Shown here in pieces: positions 1 to 6,456 of a stretch of DNA of 55,517 bases (positions are counted from its first letter, which is position 1; each line of letters starts with the position of its first letter). A model generated the notes under the pieces. That model did no database searches, had not been told where the DNA came from, and saw only the letters and a program-made list of their open reading frames with translations. Origin of the DNA: Thermoanaerobaculia bacterium (GTDB taxonomy: Bacteria; Acidobacteriota; Thermoanaerobaculia; Multivoradales; JAGPDF01); contig JAGPDF010000027.1 in NCBI GenBank assembly GCA_018057705.1, forward strand, positions 1-55,517. The letters run 5' to 3'. A program made the position numbers and the translations under genes.

Positions 1-31
1 CAAAGCGGGTCTGCGGTTCTATACTCGGGGT

Positions 32-253
32 ATGCCGGGTTCCGAGATTCGAGAGTTGATCTTCGAGGTGCGGGAGGCGGACGAGGGCGGCTATGTCGCT
101 CGAGCTCTGGGAGAGTCGATCTTCGCCGAGGCCGAGAGCTGGCCGGCCCTCGAGAGCGAGATTCGCGACGCGGTGGAGTGCCACTACGACGCCGGCGACA
201 AGCCAGCGGTCGTGCGACTGCACTTCGTGCGCGATCAGGTTCTCGCGCTCTAG
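32..253 (+). CDS. hicB: HicB-family antitoxin
   Basis: A 73-residue protein with the short HicB partial RNase-H-like fold: an N-terminal strand (LIFEV), the motif EGGYVARALG, then a helix with ESEIRDAVECHYD and a final strand LHFVRDQVLAL. This compact HicB subtype is often misnamed 2-oxoisovalerate dehydrogenase in databases; it is an antitoxin that binds and blocks HicA. The partner hicA starts 27 bases downstream on the same strand, giving the hicB-hicA order. A TATACT hexamer lies just upstream of the ATG, but the promoter region is cut by the window start. There is no DNA-binding tail, so autoregulation may need another domain. Assignment rests on the motif and on the neighbouring gene. 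Confidence 0.82.
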   Translation: MPGSEIRELIFEVREADEGGYVARALGESIFAEAESWPALESEIRDAVECHYDAGDKPAVVRLHFVRDQVLAL

Positions 254-280
254 GCTGCGCGCCTCATCCCTGGAGCCAAC

Positions 281-523
281 GTGCGGCTTCCTCGCGACCT
301 GTCTGGTGACGAACTCGTCCGTGCGCTCGGGCGCGTGGGCTATGTCGTGACCCGGCAGTCCGGCTCTCACCAGCGGCTGACGACGATCACCGGAGGGGAG
401 CATCATCTGACCGTTCCGCGACATCGGGCACTCCGCGCCGGAACCGTCGCTGGAATTCTCGCGGACGTCGCCGAGCACCTCGGAATCGAGCGCAACGAGC
501 TGCTCGCCCGACTCTTCGGCTGA
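281..523 (+). CDS. hicA: HicA-family mRNA interferase toxin
   Basis: An 80-residue protein with the double-stranded-RNA-binding-like fold of HicA. It shows LSGDELVRALGRVGY, then the catalytic-histidine segment RQSGSHQRLTT, then HHLTVPRHRALRAGTVAGIL and a C-terminal helix. HicA toxins cleave mRNA in the cytoplasm, with the histidine after GS being essential; it is present here (GSH). The start is GTG at 281, the only one that keeps the first family helix. It follows hicB in a probable two-gene operon. A composite palindromic repeat begins 58 bases after the stop codon. The pair appears intact. Confidence 0.88.
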   Translation: MRLPRDLSGDELVRALGRVGYVVTRQSGSHQRLTTITGGEHHLTVPRHRALRAGTVAGILADVAEHLGIERNELLARLFG

Positions 524-580
524 TCGAAGCCTCGAGCCGGGAGATGCGCGGGGAGCGGGACTGTCGCCGTTTCTTCGGCA

Positions 581-713
581 GCGTTAGAAACGGGGCGGTC
601 TTCTCTCGGGGGCGCGAAAGAGATTCGTTGCCTGGGCTTCGGGGAGGGGACACATAGCGGGGTTTGGCGGGGTCGCGGGGATGTCACTTCGGCTCGCCCG
701 CAATGTGTCCCCA
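581..713 (+). repeat. Composite palindromic repeat, copy 1
   Basis: First copy of a repeat family found ten times between here and 16255. It starts with a block near GCGTTAGAAACGGGGCGG, followed by a spacer and an imperfect inverted repeat. The left arm GGGGACACATAGCGGG is at 646 to 661 and the right arm CCCGCAATGTGTCCCC at 697 to 712. The arms pair except for one conserved A-A mismatch. It lies directly after hicBA in the same orientation as the genes. Resembles REP/RAYT-type palindromes, but no transposase is in the window. Confidence 0.85.
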
Positions 714-1155
714 ACTCTTGCAGTCTCGCGCGAGGCTCTTGACAAACGTTTTCTCGAGGACCATACTCCGCCTCCATTTTCGAATTGAAGGAGCACACGT
801 GCCGCGCAGCGAACGAAATTCAAACAGGCATCTCGAGCCAGCCGATCTGAGGAACTTCCTCGGTCAGACGGATCTCCGCGCGCGGAACGCTTGCGCGCAG
901 GGTCTTGTCGTGGAGGCTGCTCTCTAGGGTTCGTTCGAACTGCGTTTCGACGCGACGAGCCTTCTGGGGAGCGATCCTCGGAAGGCTTTTTTGTTTTCCG
1001 GCCGATCCATCGAAGGGGGCCGGGACTGCCCGGAGCAGAGCGCCGGGAGGAAGGGAGGGGTGTGCCGGAGCCGTGCGGCGCGCGGGGGGGAGAGATTCTC
1101 GAAGCCGCGCGTTCCGAGACGGATTCGAAGCCGGCGGACGCCTCGTGCTCATGCG
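714..1155. other. Gene-free stretch
   Basis: No convincing coding region is seen: the open frames here lack a ribosome-binding site and resemble no family I recognise. The segment ends in a strong hairpin with a T run (959 to 992), so a short transcript, possibly a non-coding RNA or a decayed gene, could end there. Several GC-rich inverted repeats lie around 870 to 900. I cannot assign it to a known RNA family. Confidence 0.4.
959..992 (+). terminator. Rho-independent terminator-like hairpin
   Basis: GCCTTCTGGGGA at 959 to 970 pairs with TCCTCGGAAGGC at 975 to 986 (12 base pairs, two of them G-T), with a GCGA tetraloop, and is followed by six T residues. It has the form of an intrinsic terminator for a plus-strand transcript, though no gene is visible just upstream. 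Confidence 0.75.
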
Positions 1156-1228
1156 GGATGGCTAGCTCAGTTGGGAGAGCACCGAGCCATGAACTCGGTC
1201 GTCGCGGGTTCGAATCCCGCGCCATTCA
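1156..1228 (+). tRNA. tRNA with unusual anticodon loop (Met-like?)
   Basis: A full cloverleaf can be drawn. The acceptor stem GGATGGC (1156 to 1162) pairs with GCCATTC (1221 to 1227) with one G-T pair. The D arm is 1165 to 1180, the anticodon stem CCGAG/CTCGG is 1182 to 1186 with 1194 to 1198, and the T arm GCGGG-TTCGAAT-CCCGC is 1204 to 1220. The discriminator is A and CCA is not encoded. The seven-base loop is CCATGAA. Read normally this gives C at position 33 and anticodon ATG, which is not expected; shifted by one base it would be CAT (Met). It may be a diverged tRNA-Met or a tRNA pseudogene. Confidence 0.75.
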
Positions 1229-1230
1229 CA

Positions 1231-1615
1231 ACGTCGCCGGAAGGCGACTCTGCAGGACCCGATCGCGGCGCGAGCGGGATCGAAAAAGTGGAGTCGACTG
1301 CGGTCGACTTCATTGAGTTTGCCGGCCTGGCGCGTGTCCTCGTAGCTCGGAGACGCGCGAAACGGGCAACAAGGGTGGGCGCCCTGCGGCTCGGAAGGGA
1401 GAGTCTTCCGAACCGGCGGAGCGGCATCGGGTTGAAGGAGTGGGAGACGGCTACCTCCTGCGAACTTCCCTGGTGCTGCTCCGCCGGAGGCGAGGACTCG
1501 AACTGCGGGCTCCGCGTCCCGTCTTGGGGCAGGCGATTTCGGTCGCGTCGCGTTCGGTTGTTGTCGAAGAAGTCTTCGAGTTGATTTTCCCCGGACAGGA
1601 GGTCCGGGGGTTGCG
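1231..1615. other. Gene-free stretch upstream of SPFH gene
   Basis: About 390 bases between the tRNA and the SPFH gene with no recognisable gene. A GGACTCGAAC string near 1494 looks like a minus-strand T loop, but no stems form around it. The tail of the region (1599 to 1627) is purine-rich and supplies the ribosome-binding site of the next gene. Confidence 0.35.
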
Positions 1616-1632
1616 AGGAAGGAAGGTGCACC

Positions 1633-2799
1633 ATGTCGTTCCTGAAGTGGATTCGAGTGCAGTACGGGCAGCGGGTCGTCGTGTACCGGGATGCGCAGCC
1701 GGTCGAGCTGCTGCGGCCGGGGCGGTACCTGCGGATGGCGATCGGCGGCGGGCTCGAGATCGAGCGCTTCTCGACGCGGGATCCGTGGGTGGCCACGAAC
1801 ATGTTGCCGGAGATCGTGCGGGCGGGGCTCCTCGAGGGTGAGGCGGTCGTGCTCGACCTCGTCGATCGGGAGCGGGCGATCGTGCGGATCGACGGCCGGT
1901 ACGCGGGCGTCAAGGGCAAGGGTGTGTCGGCGGTGTGGACCGCGGAGCGGAAGGTCGAGGTCGAGAAGTACGAGCTCGGATTTTCCTCAAACTCGCCGGA
2001 CGCTGCCGGCTCGTCGGCTCTCGGCTCTGCGAGCTTTCGGCTCGAGCACCCGTCGCTCGCCGTGATCGTCGAGCTGCCGGGTGCGAAGAGCGAGCTCGAC
2101 GTCGCGGTCGTCGCTCCGGGTACGACCGGCCTGGTGTTTCGGGACGGGAGGCTGGTGAGCGAAATGGGGGACCTGAGTCCGGGTCTCTATGCCTTCTGGA
2201 AGGGCGGCGGCAAGTTCCAGGTCGTCGCGGTCGACCGGCGGGAGCAGGTGCTCGATGTCTCCGGTCAGGAGATCCTGACCGCGGACAAGGTGACCCTGCG
2301 GCTCAACGCGCTGGTCGTCTACCGGGTGGCCGATGCGGCGCTCGCGGTGACCACCGTCGAGTCGTACTCGCAGGCGCTCTACCGGCAGGCGCAGCTCGCG
2401 CTGCGGGCTGTCGTCGGCACGCGCGACCTCGAGGCGTTTCTCGCCGGCAAGGACGAGGTCGTCGCGGAGCTTCAGAGCCTGCTCGAGAAGCGGTCGCTGG
2501 AGCTCGGTCTCGAAGTGCGCGAGGCCGGTATCCGGGACGTCATCCTGCCGGGCGAGATGAAGGAGATCCTCAACCGGGTGGTCGAGGCGAAGAAGCGGGC
2601 GGAGGCGATGCTCCTCACGCGGCGGGAAGAGACCGCGGCGATGCGGATGCAGGCGAACACCGCCAAGATCTTCGAGTCGAGCCCGACGCTCATGAAGCTC
2701 AAGGAGCTCGAGGTCCTCGAGAAGGTGGCCGAGAAGGCCAACCTGACCGTGGTCCTGGGTGACGGCGGACTTTCGGAGCGGGTGATGAAGCTGGTGTAG
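1633..2799 (+). CDS. SPFH/band 7 domain protein (slipin-like)
   Basis: A 388-residue protein starting MSFLKWIRVQYGQRVVVYRD with a purine-rich AGGAAGGAAGG ribosome-binding site. The first third is a variable region; from about residue 165 there is a band 7/SPFH domain: PGTTGLVFRDGRL, then GLYAFWKGGGKFQVVAVDRREQVLDVSGQEILTAD cut into typical strands, then RLNALVVYRVADA. The helix after it includes ALRAVVGTRDLEAFLAGKD and EAGIRDVILPGEMKEILNRV, both typical of slipins. A coiled C-terminal part rich in Ala, Glu and Lys follows. SPFH proteins form membrane-associated oligomers that scaffold proteases or transporters. No membrane segment is obvious here, so it may be cytosolic or peripheral. It seems to be a single-gene unit closed by a terminator. 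Exact partner unknown. Confidence 0.88.
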   Translation: MSFLKWIRVQYGQRVVVYRDAQPVELLRPGRYLRMAIGGGLEIERFSTRDPWVATNMLPEIVRAGLLEGEAVVLDLVDRERAIVRIDGRYAGVKGKGVSAVWTAERKVEVEKYELGFSSNSPDAAGSSALGSASFRLEHPSLAVIVELPGAKSELDVAVVAPGTTGLVFRDGRLVSEMGDLSPGLYAFWKGGGKFQVVAVDRREQVLDVSGQEILTADKVTLRLNALVVYRVADAALAVTTVESYSQALYRQAQLALRAVVGTRDLEAFLAGKDEVVAELQSLLEKRSLELGLEVREAGIRDVILPGEMKEILNRVVEAKKRAEAMLLTRREETAAMRMQANTAKIFESSPTLMKLKELEVLEKVAEKANLTVVLGDGGLSERVMKLV

Positions 2800-2804
2800 G
2801 TGCT

Positions 2805-2837
2805 GCCTCTCCGGGACGGTTTCCGGGGAGGCTTTTT
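2805..2837 (+). terminator. Intrinsic terminator after SPFH gene
   Basis: GCCTCTCCGG at 2805 to 2814 pairs with CCGGGGAGGC at 2823 to 2832 (one G-T pair), followed by five T residues. It lies six bases after the SPFH stop codon. Confidence 0.85.
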
Positions 2838-2864
2838 GTGCGTCCGCGCCAGACAGCGCGCCGG

Positions 2865-2895
2865 AATTCCGTCTTTCCTCTTTCGAGGAGGACGA
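2865..2895 (+). promoter_or_regulatory. Conserved leader with SD-sequestering hairpin
   Basis: The 31 bases before this HicA-like gene are identical to those before the broken hicA at 5276 (5242 to 5272), and a diverged version precedes the gene at 10745. Within it TCCTC (2876 to 2880) can pair with GAGGA (2885 to 2889) across a TTTC loop, covering the Shine-Dalgarno GAGGAGG. The pairing would limit translation. The function is inferred from base pairing and conservation. Confidence 0.6.
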
Positions 2896-2899
2896 AACG

Positions 2900-3151
2900 A
2901 TGGGAAATCGCGAGCTTCACGAGCGACTCCGGCAGGGGAAGGTGAGGGAAGTCAGCTTCGACGAGTTCAGCGCGCTGGTCGGGGAGCGGGGTTTTCGCTT
3001 CGACCGGGCAACCGAGGGTTCCTGGGTCTTCGCGCATCCCGCCCTGCCTGGATCCATCGGCGTGCAGTCCACCGACGGAAAGATCCAGGCCTTCCAGGCG
3101 CTGTATCTGCTGCGGATGCTGGAAGAGCACGACATCGCCGCGGGGCATTGA
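2900..3151 (+). CDS. Orphan HicA-like small protein (degenerate)
   Basis: An 83-residue protein, MGNRELHERLRQGKVREVSF onward, aligning by eye with the HicA subtype that ends GKAKPYQVRQLLRML. It has the first helix, DEFSALVGERGFRFDR, a strand WVFAHP and a last helix QAFQALYLLRMLEEHDI. The catalytic histidine segment, normally GSHxIFxHP, reads GSWVFAHP, so the essential His is Trp. No HicB follows. It could be an inactive toxin relic, a decoy or a regulator. A paralogue with the same change lies at 10745. The ATG is set by the strong GAGGAGG sequence, which may fold into a hairpin. Confidence is good for the fold, low for any activity. Confidence 0.6.
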   Translation: MGNRELHERLRQGKVREVSFDEFSALVGERGFRFDRATEGSWVFAHPALPGSIGVQSTDGKIQAFQALYLLRMLEEHDIAAGH

Positions 3152-3184
3152 GGTGGCACCGCTACGGTACCAGGCTGCCTTGAT

Positions 3185-3211
3185 TGACATGTACGTAAGT
3201 TGCGTATAATC
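3185..3211 (+). promoter_or_regulatory. Promoter with embedded operator
   Basis: TTGACA (3185 to 3190) and TATAAT (3206 to 3211) with a short 15-base spacer. Inside lies an inverted repeat TACGTAA-g-TTGCGTA (3193 to 3207) with one mismatch, overlapping the -10 box. This is a natural place for the XRE protein encoded at 3258 to repress its own gene. Confidence 0.65.
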
Positions 3212-3257
3212 GAATGCGGGCCAGGATCAAGTCGGAAGTTGAGGCCAGGAGGAAGTC

Positions 3258-3614
3258 ATGAAATCGGCAAAGACCCCAGCGCGGCGCGGCAAGAGGCGCG
3301 ATCTCTTCGCCGAGCTCGATGAAGGAATCCAGGCCCTCGCCGACGAACGCCAAGGGAAGCGCCAAGGCAAGCGCACGCTCCGCACCCATACGATCGAGCT
3401 GAAGCCGGCTCCTGAAGTTTCGCCCCGGCAGCTCGTCGAGCTGCGCGAAGAGCTCAACCTGTCGCGCGGCCTGTTTGCCGCCTACTTGCGGACCAACGTC
3501 CGCACCCTCGAGAACTGGGAACAGGGGCGGGCGAAGCCCAACGCGCAGGCGGCGCTGCTCATCCGCCTGGTGCAGAGGTATCCCGACACGGTGCAGAGGC
3601 TGGCGGCGGTCTGA
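3258..3614 (+). CDS. XRE-family antitoxin-like regulator (HigA/NadS type)
   Basis: A 118-residue protein. A charged N-terminal part (DLFAELDEGIQALADERQG) leads to a strand (HTIELKPAP) and a Cro/C1-type helix-turn-helix: QLVELREELNLSRGLFAAYLRTNVRTLENWEQGRAKP is its core, read in pieces, with LSRGLFAAYL as helix 2 and VRTLENWEQG as the recognition helix. This layout is typical of NadS/HigA antitoxins that sit behind a RelE-like toxin. Here no toxin gene is next to it, so it looks orphaned. A promoter with an embedded palindrome just upstream suggests autoregulation. It is a cytoplasmic DNA-binding protein; the toxin-antitoxin role is inference. Confidence 0.75.
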   Translation: MKSAKTPARRGKRRDLFAELDEGIQALADERQGKRQGKRTLRTHTIELKPAPEVSPRQLVELREELNLSRGLFAAYLRTNVRTLENWEQGRAKPNAQAALLIRLVQRYPDTVQRLAAV

Positions 3615-3783
3615 GCGGAGGTGCGGCGACGGCGCAGGGGGGGGCGGGTTGGCTCGCTGCCCCGAATCGCAAGACGACAGGGCTGAAATTCGTCTTTACC
3701 TTCCATGAATGGATCTATGGGGAGAGAAAGCCCTCGGCTCGAAGTTGCGTCGGTCTGGAGGCGGGCCGGCCTGGAGACGTTGA

Positions 3784-3819
3784 TTCCCAAAACGGGTAGA
3801 ATCGTACCCATTATGGGAA
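3784..3819 (+). promoter_or_regulatory. Nested palindrome over MNT start codon
   Basis: Two nested inverted repeats share one centre: TTCCCA (3784 to 3789) with TGGGAA (3814 to 3819), and GGGTA (3795 to 3799) with TACCC around a GAATCG core. The ATG at 3813 lies within the right arm. It looks like an operator for a DNA-binding protein, most simply the HTH-containing product of the gene itself. Confidence 0.6.
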
Positions 3820-4424
3820 ACGTGCGAAAGAAGGCTCCCGGGAGCGGATTGGCGGGGGCGTTGTTCACGCCTGTGCAGCAGCGCGTCCTGGGTCTTTTGT
3901 TCGGGCAGCCGGAGCGCCAGTTCGGAAACGGGGAGATCATCAAGTTGGCGAACAGTGGGACGGGGGCGGCGCATCGGCAGTTGCAGCGGCTGGCCGAGGT
4001 CGAGCTCGTCACCGTGACCCGGATCGGCAACCAGAAGCACTACCAGGCCAACCCGAAGTCCCCGATCTACGAAGAACTGCACGGCCTCGTCGTGAAGACG
4101 GTCGGACTCGTCGAGCCGTTGCGCGCCGCGCTCGCTCCGATCGCCAAGAGCATTCAGATCGCTTTCGTCTTCGGCTCTCTGGCCAAGGGTACCGAGCGAG
4201 CTCGCAGCGACGTCGATCTCCTCGTCGTCAGCGACGTACTGTCCTATCCCGATCTCTACGAGGTACTCCCGAGCGCAGAGAGAGCCCTCGCCCGTCCGAT
4301 CAACCCTACGGTCATGACCGCAGCCGAATGGCAGCGCAAGCGCGCAGGGCGAGATTCCTTCGCCAAGCGGATTGCCGAGGGAGCCAAGCTCTTCGTCGTC
4401 GGGGACGAGAATGCTCTCGGTTGA
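3813..4424 (+). CDS. HTH plus MNT nucleotidyltransferase, antitoxin-type
   Basis: The first half is a winged-helix domain (LFTPVQQRVLGLLFGQPER, then AHRQLQRLAEVELVTVTRIG and NQKHYQANPKSPIY). The second half is a minimal nucleotidyltransferase domain with the GSLAKGTERARSDVDLLVV motif: GS followed by DxD, which binds metal and nucleotide. MNT proteins adenylylate and neutralise their HEPN partners. The HEPN gene overlaps the 3-prime end by 14 bases. I chose ATG 3813 (203 residues) because the operator-like palindrome covers it; ATG 3705 would add 36 poorly conserved residues. The HTH suggests it is also the repressor of the pair. Confidence 0.8.
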   Translation: MGNVRKKAPGSGLAGALFTPVQQRVLGLLFGQPERQFGNGEIIKLANSGTGAAHRQLQRLAEVELVTVTRIGNQKHYQANPKSPIYEELHGLVVKTVGLVEPLRAALAPIAKSIQIAFVFGSLAKGTERARSDVDLLVVSDVLSYPDLYEVLPSAERALARPINPTVMTAAEWQRKRAGRDSFAKRIAEGAKLFVVGDENALG

Positions 4425-4839
4425 GCTCGAGAATCTCGTCCGGGTGGGAAGGCTCAAGCGAGAGCCGGTCGTTCGAGAGGAGTACGAAGGGCTCATCCGA
4501 AATGCGGCAAGGCGTCTCGAAGATGCCGGAAACGACCGTCTCCATGCGGAGAGTCGATTCGATCTCGCCTATTCTGCGGCCCATTCCGTCGCAGGCGCGG
4601 CCCTTCGCCGCCTGGGCTACCGGGCATCGGACCGGCAAGTTGTATTCCAGGCGCTGGCTCATACGCTCGGAACATCGGCGTCGACCTGGAGAGTCCTCGC
4701 GAAATGCCATGAGCAGCGCAACCGGCGCGACTATGAGGGGATGGAGGCGATCGACGAGCGCCTGTTGCGTGACCTCCTCACGGCAGCCGCCGAGATCCTC
4801 CGCGAGATTCAGGATCGCGGCGAGCTCGAGACAACCTGA
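4411..4839 (+). CDS. HEPN-domain toxin-like protein
   Basis: A 142-residue all-helical protein. It contains the HEPN features of MNT partners: RLHAESRFDLAYSAAHSVAGAAL split over helices 1 and 2, a GYRASDRQVVFQALAHTLG segment, and the CHEQRNRRDYEG motif that replaces the classical R-x4-6-H in this subgroup. HEPN proteins of such pairs act as RNases or are inhibited by AMPylation. The ATG at 4411 overlaps the MNT stop by 14 bases, which indicates translational coupling. Activity is inferred from the pairing. A composite repeat begins about 130 bases after the stop. Confidence 0.75.
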   Translation: MLSVELENLVRVGRLKREPVVREEYEGLIRNAARRLEDAGNDRLHAESRFDLAYSAAHSVAGAALRRLGYRASDRQVVFQALAHTLGTSASTWRVLAKCHEQRNRRDYEGMEAIDERLLRDLLTAAAEILREIQDRGELETT

Positions 4840-5241
4840 GAGACTTGTCGTTGGAGACCATCGTCAGCGTGAAGCAAGACTGAGCCAGACGATAGGAATG
4901 GAGTCGGGCGTCGCATCGACATCTGAGCGATGCGCCAGGCGGCGGAGAGATTTCGCTTGCTGTTGCGGCAGCGCTAGAAACGGGGCGGTCTTCTCTCGGG
5001 GGCTCGAATGAGATGAGTCTCCTCAACGTCGCGAGGGGACACATAGCGGGGTTCGGCGGGGTCGCGAAGTCGCTCCATTGACTCGCCCGCAATATGTCCC
5101 CAAATGGGCGGGGTCGCGGGGGCGGTCCGTTGTCTTGCCCGAGATTTGTCCCCAAATGGGACCGGCAGTCTTGCCCTCAGAATCTCTCCAAGTGCTTGTC
5201 TCCCCGAATGCCCGCACCGAGGCGCGAGATTCGTACGGCAA
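4840..5241. other. Gene-free stretch, mostly repeat
   Basis: About 400 bases between the HEPN gene and the hicA leader without a gene. The first 130 bases show nothing recognisable; the rest is composite repeat copy 2 (4971 to 5160) and a short unassigned tail. Confidence 0.5.
4971..5160 (+). repeat. Composite palindromic repeat, copy 2
   Basis: Block A starts at GCGCTAGAAACGGGGCGG; the left arm GGGGACACATAGCGGG is at about 5036 and the right arm with AATATGTCCCC at about 5091 to 5103. A further unit with a degenerate right arm (GAGATTTGTCCCC) follows near 5141 to 5153. Plus orientation, downstream of MNT-HEPN. Confidence 0.85.
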
Positions 5242-5275
5242 ATTCCGTCTTTCCTCTTTCGAGGAGGACGACGCC

Positions 5276-5553
5276 GTGCGGAACTGGAAGCTGCTGGGGC
5301 GCATCCGCCGCGGGGAGATGCAGAACGTGGCCTTCGGTGATTTCGTCGCGCTTCTCGAGGAGCTTGGCTTCCGCCTCGAACGGGTGGGTTGCAGGGGACA
5401 CATAGCGGGTATCGAAGGAGTCTCGAGCGCGTTGCCCTGTTGTCCCCGCAATGTGTCCCCGACAGAGTGCCGGGGAAAGCCAAGCCGTACCAGGTCCGGC
5501 AGCTGCTCCGAATGCTGGAGGAATACAATCTGCCCGGGGAGATCGACCGATGA
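5276..5553 (+). pseudogene. hicA: hicA toxin gene disrupted by palindromic insertion
   Basis: The 5-prime part, from GTG 5276 after a GAGGAGG site, encodes a normal HicA N-terminus (RRGEMQNVAF, then FVALLEELGFRLERVG). The 3-prime part, in a different frame from 5473, encodes the normal HicA end GKAKPYQVRQLLRMLEEYNL and stops at 5553. Between them, at 5394 to 5460, sits a bare copy of the island palindrome, where the SHxIFxHP catalytic segment should be. The catalytic histidine is lost and the frame is shifted, so the toxin is inactive. The stop still overlaps the ATG of the intact hicB, so the original operon order was hicA then hicB. Confidence 0.85.
5394..5460 (+). repeat. Solo palindrome inserted in hicA
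   Basis: A 67-base unit with exact ends: GGGGACACATAGCGGG on the left and CCCGCAATGTGTCCCC on the right, with a 35-base spacer. It lacks block A of the larger repeats. Its exact ends and position in a conserved gene mark it as the mobile unit. Confidence 0.88.
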
Positions 5554-5771
5554 AGGACTACCACATCAACGTCTTCTGGAGCGACGAGGACGAGAGCTAC
5601 GTCGCTGACATTCCCGATCTCTTTCCCTGTGCGGCTTTTGGCGACAGTCCGGAGGAAGCGCTCGCGGAGGTGCTGGTCGCCAAACAGGTCTGGCTCGAGG
5701 CCGCGCGCGAGCACGGACTCTCCGTCCCGGAGCCGACGTATCGGCCCGATGCGAGGCGTGCAGCGGGCTAG
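5550..5771 (+). CDS. hicB: HicB-family antitoxin (toxin partner broken)
   Basis: A 73-residue HicB: MKDYHINVFWSDEDESYVAD, then IPDLFPCAAFGDSPEEALAE and a helix VLVAKQVWLEAAREHG with a short tail VPEPTYRP. These are the standard HicB core motifs (strand, SDEDESYVADIPDL, helix). The ATG overlaps the TGA of the hicA remnant, which fixes the start. It lacks a C-terminal DNA-binding domain. Since its toxin is disrupted, the protein may be a leftover or may protect against other HicA toxins in the cell. Composite repeat copy 3 starts 10 bases after the stop codon. Confidence 0.88.
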   Translation: MKDYHINVFWSDEDESYVADIPDLFPCAAFGDSPEEALAEVLVAKQVWLEAAREHGLSVPEPTYRPDARRAAG

Positions 5772-5780
5772 GTCGGGGCA

Positions 5781-6024
5781 GCGCTAGAGACGGGGCGGTC
5801 TTCTCTCGGGGGCTCGAATGAGATGGGTCTCCTCCATCTGGAGATGGTCGCGAGGGGACACATAGCGGGGTTCGGCGGGGTCGCGAAGTCGATCCGTTGT
5901 CTCGCCCGCAATGTGTCCCCACATGGGCGCGGGCGCGGGGGCGCTGCAGCCTCGCGCCCGCAATGTGTCCCCGAATGGGCGGGGTCGCGGGGGCGGTCCG
6001 TTGTCTTGCCTGCAAAGTGTCCCC
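5781..6024 (+). repeat. Composite palindromic repeat, copy 3
   Basis: Block A at 5781, a left arm at about 5857, and three successive right-arm units ending AATGTGTCCCC, AATGTGTCCCC and AAAGTGTCCCC near 5920, 5973 and 6024. The unit length is about 50 to 55 bases, with a GGGCGGGGTCGCGGGGGCG stretch at the start of the units. Plus orientation, directly after hicB. Confidence 0.85.
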
Positions 6025-6129
6025 AGGAGATCGCTCGTCGCAAGATTCCGGGCGTCGAATCCGTCTTCACAGGGCATGGATGAGGCGCTCGGATTCTCTC
6101 GGACCTCCTCGAAAGCGCACCTTGACGGT

Positions 6130-6149
6130 ACGTATCCCTTGGGATACGT
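6130..6149 (+). promoter_or_regulatory. Perfect palindromic operator
   Basis: ACGTATCCC (6130 to 6138) and GGGATACGT (6141 to 6149) form a perfect inverted repeat with a TT centre, six bases before the GTG start of the toxin gene. A TTGACG hexamer precedes it at 6122. Probably the operator of the HigA-like antitoxin. Confidence 0.7.
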
Positions 6150-6155
6150 TGTCTG

Positions 6156-6452
6156 GTGATCGAGGTTCGCGAGACGGTGGCATTCGCGAGCTGGTTCGCA
6201 AGCCTCGAGGACATTCGAGCGCGTTCCAAGGTGCGGGTGCGCCTCCGTCGCTTGTCGCTCGGCAATCCTGGCGATGTCCGCCCGGTCGGGCGCGGGGTCT
6301 CGGAGCTGCGAATCGACTGGGGGCCGGGGTTACGAATCTACTTCGTCACGAGGGGCAAGACGCTCGTGATCCTGCTCGGTGGCGGGGACAAGCGCACACA
6401 GGCGCGAGACATCGAGCGGGCTTCCGAGCTGGCGTTCCATCTGGAGGAATGA
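6156..6452 (+). CDS. RelE/HigB-superfamily toxin (Gp49-like)
   Basis: A 98-residue protein of the addiction-module killer (Gp49/HigB-like) family: FASWFASLEDIRARSKVRVRL is the early helical part, then LSLGNPGDVRPVGRGVSELRIDWGPGLRIYF read in parts, and VILLGGGDKRTQARDIERA with the K-x-x-Q-x-x-D-I motif near the end. Members are ribosome-dependent or free mRNA interferases. The GTG start at 6156 follows a perfect palindrome. The antitoxin gene begins five bases after the stop. Toxin-first order is usual for this family. Confidence 0.85.
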   Translation: MIEVRETVAFASWFASLEDIRARSKVRVRLRRLSLGNPGDVRPVGRGVSELRIDWGPGLRIYFVTRGKTLVILLGGGDKRTQARDIERASELAFHLEE

Positions 6453-6456
6453 ACCG

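Noticed and set aside
32-253. Annotation as 2-oxoisovalerate dehydrogenase
   Set aside because: A 73-residue protein next to hicA with HicB motifs; the dehydrogenase name is a known database error for this subtype.
1485-1505. Minus-strand T-loop-like sequence suggesting a second tRNA
   Set aside because: The flanking bases do not form a T stem or the other stems.
3780-3802. TTGATT and TAGAAT as a promoter of the MNT gene
   Set aside because: Spacing is only 11 bases, too short for a normal promoter; the palindrome is the better explanation.
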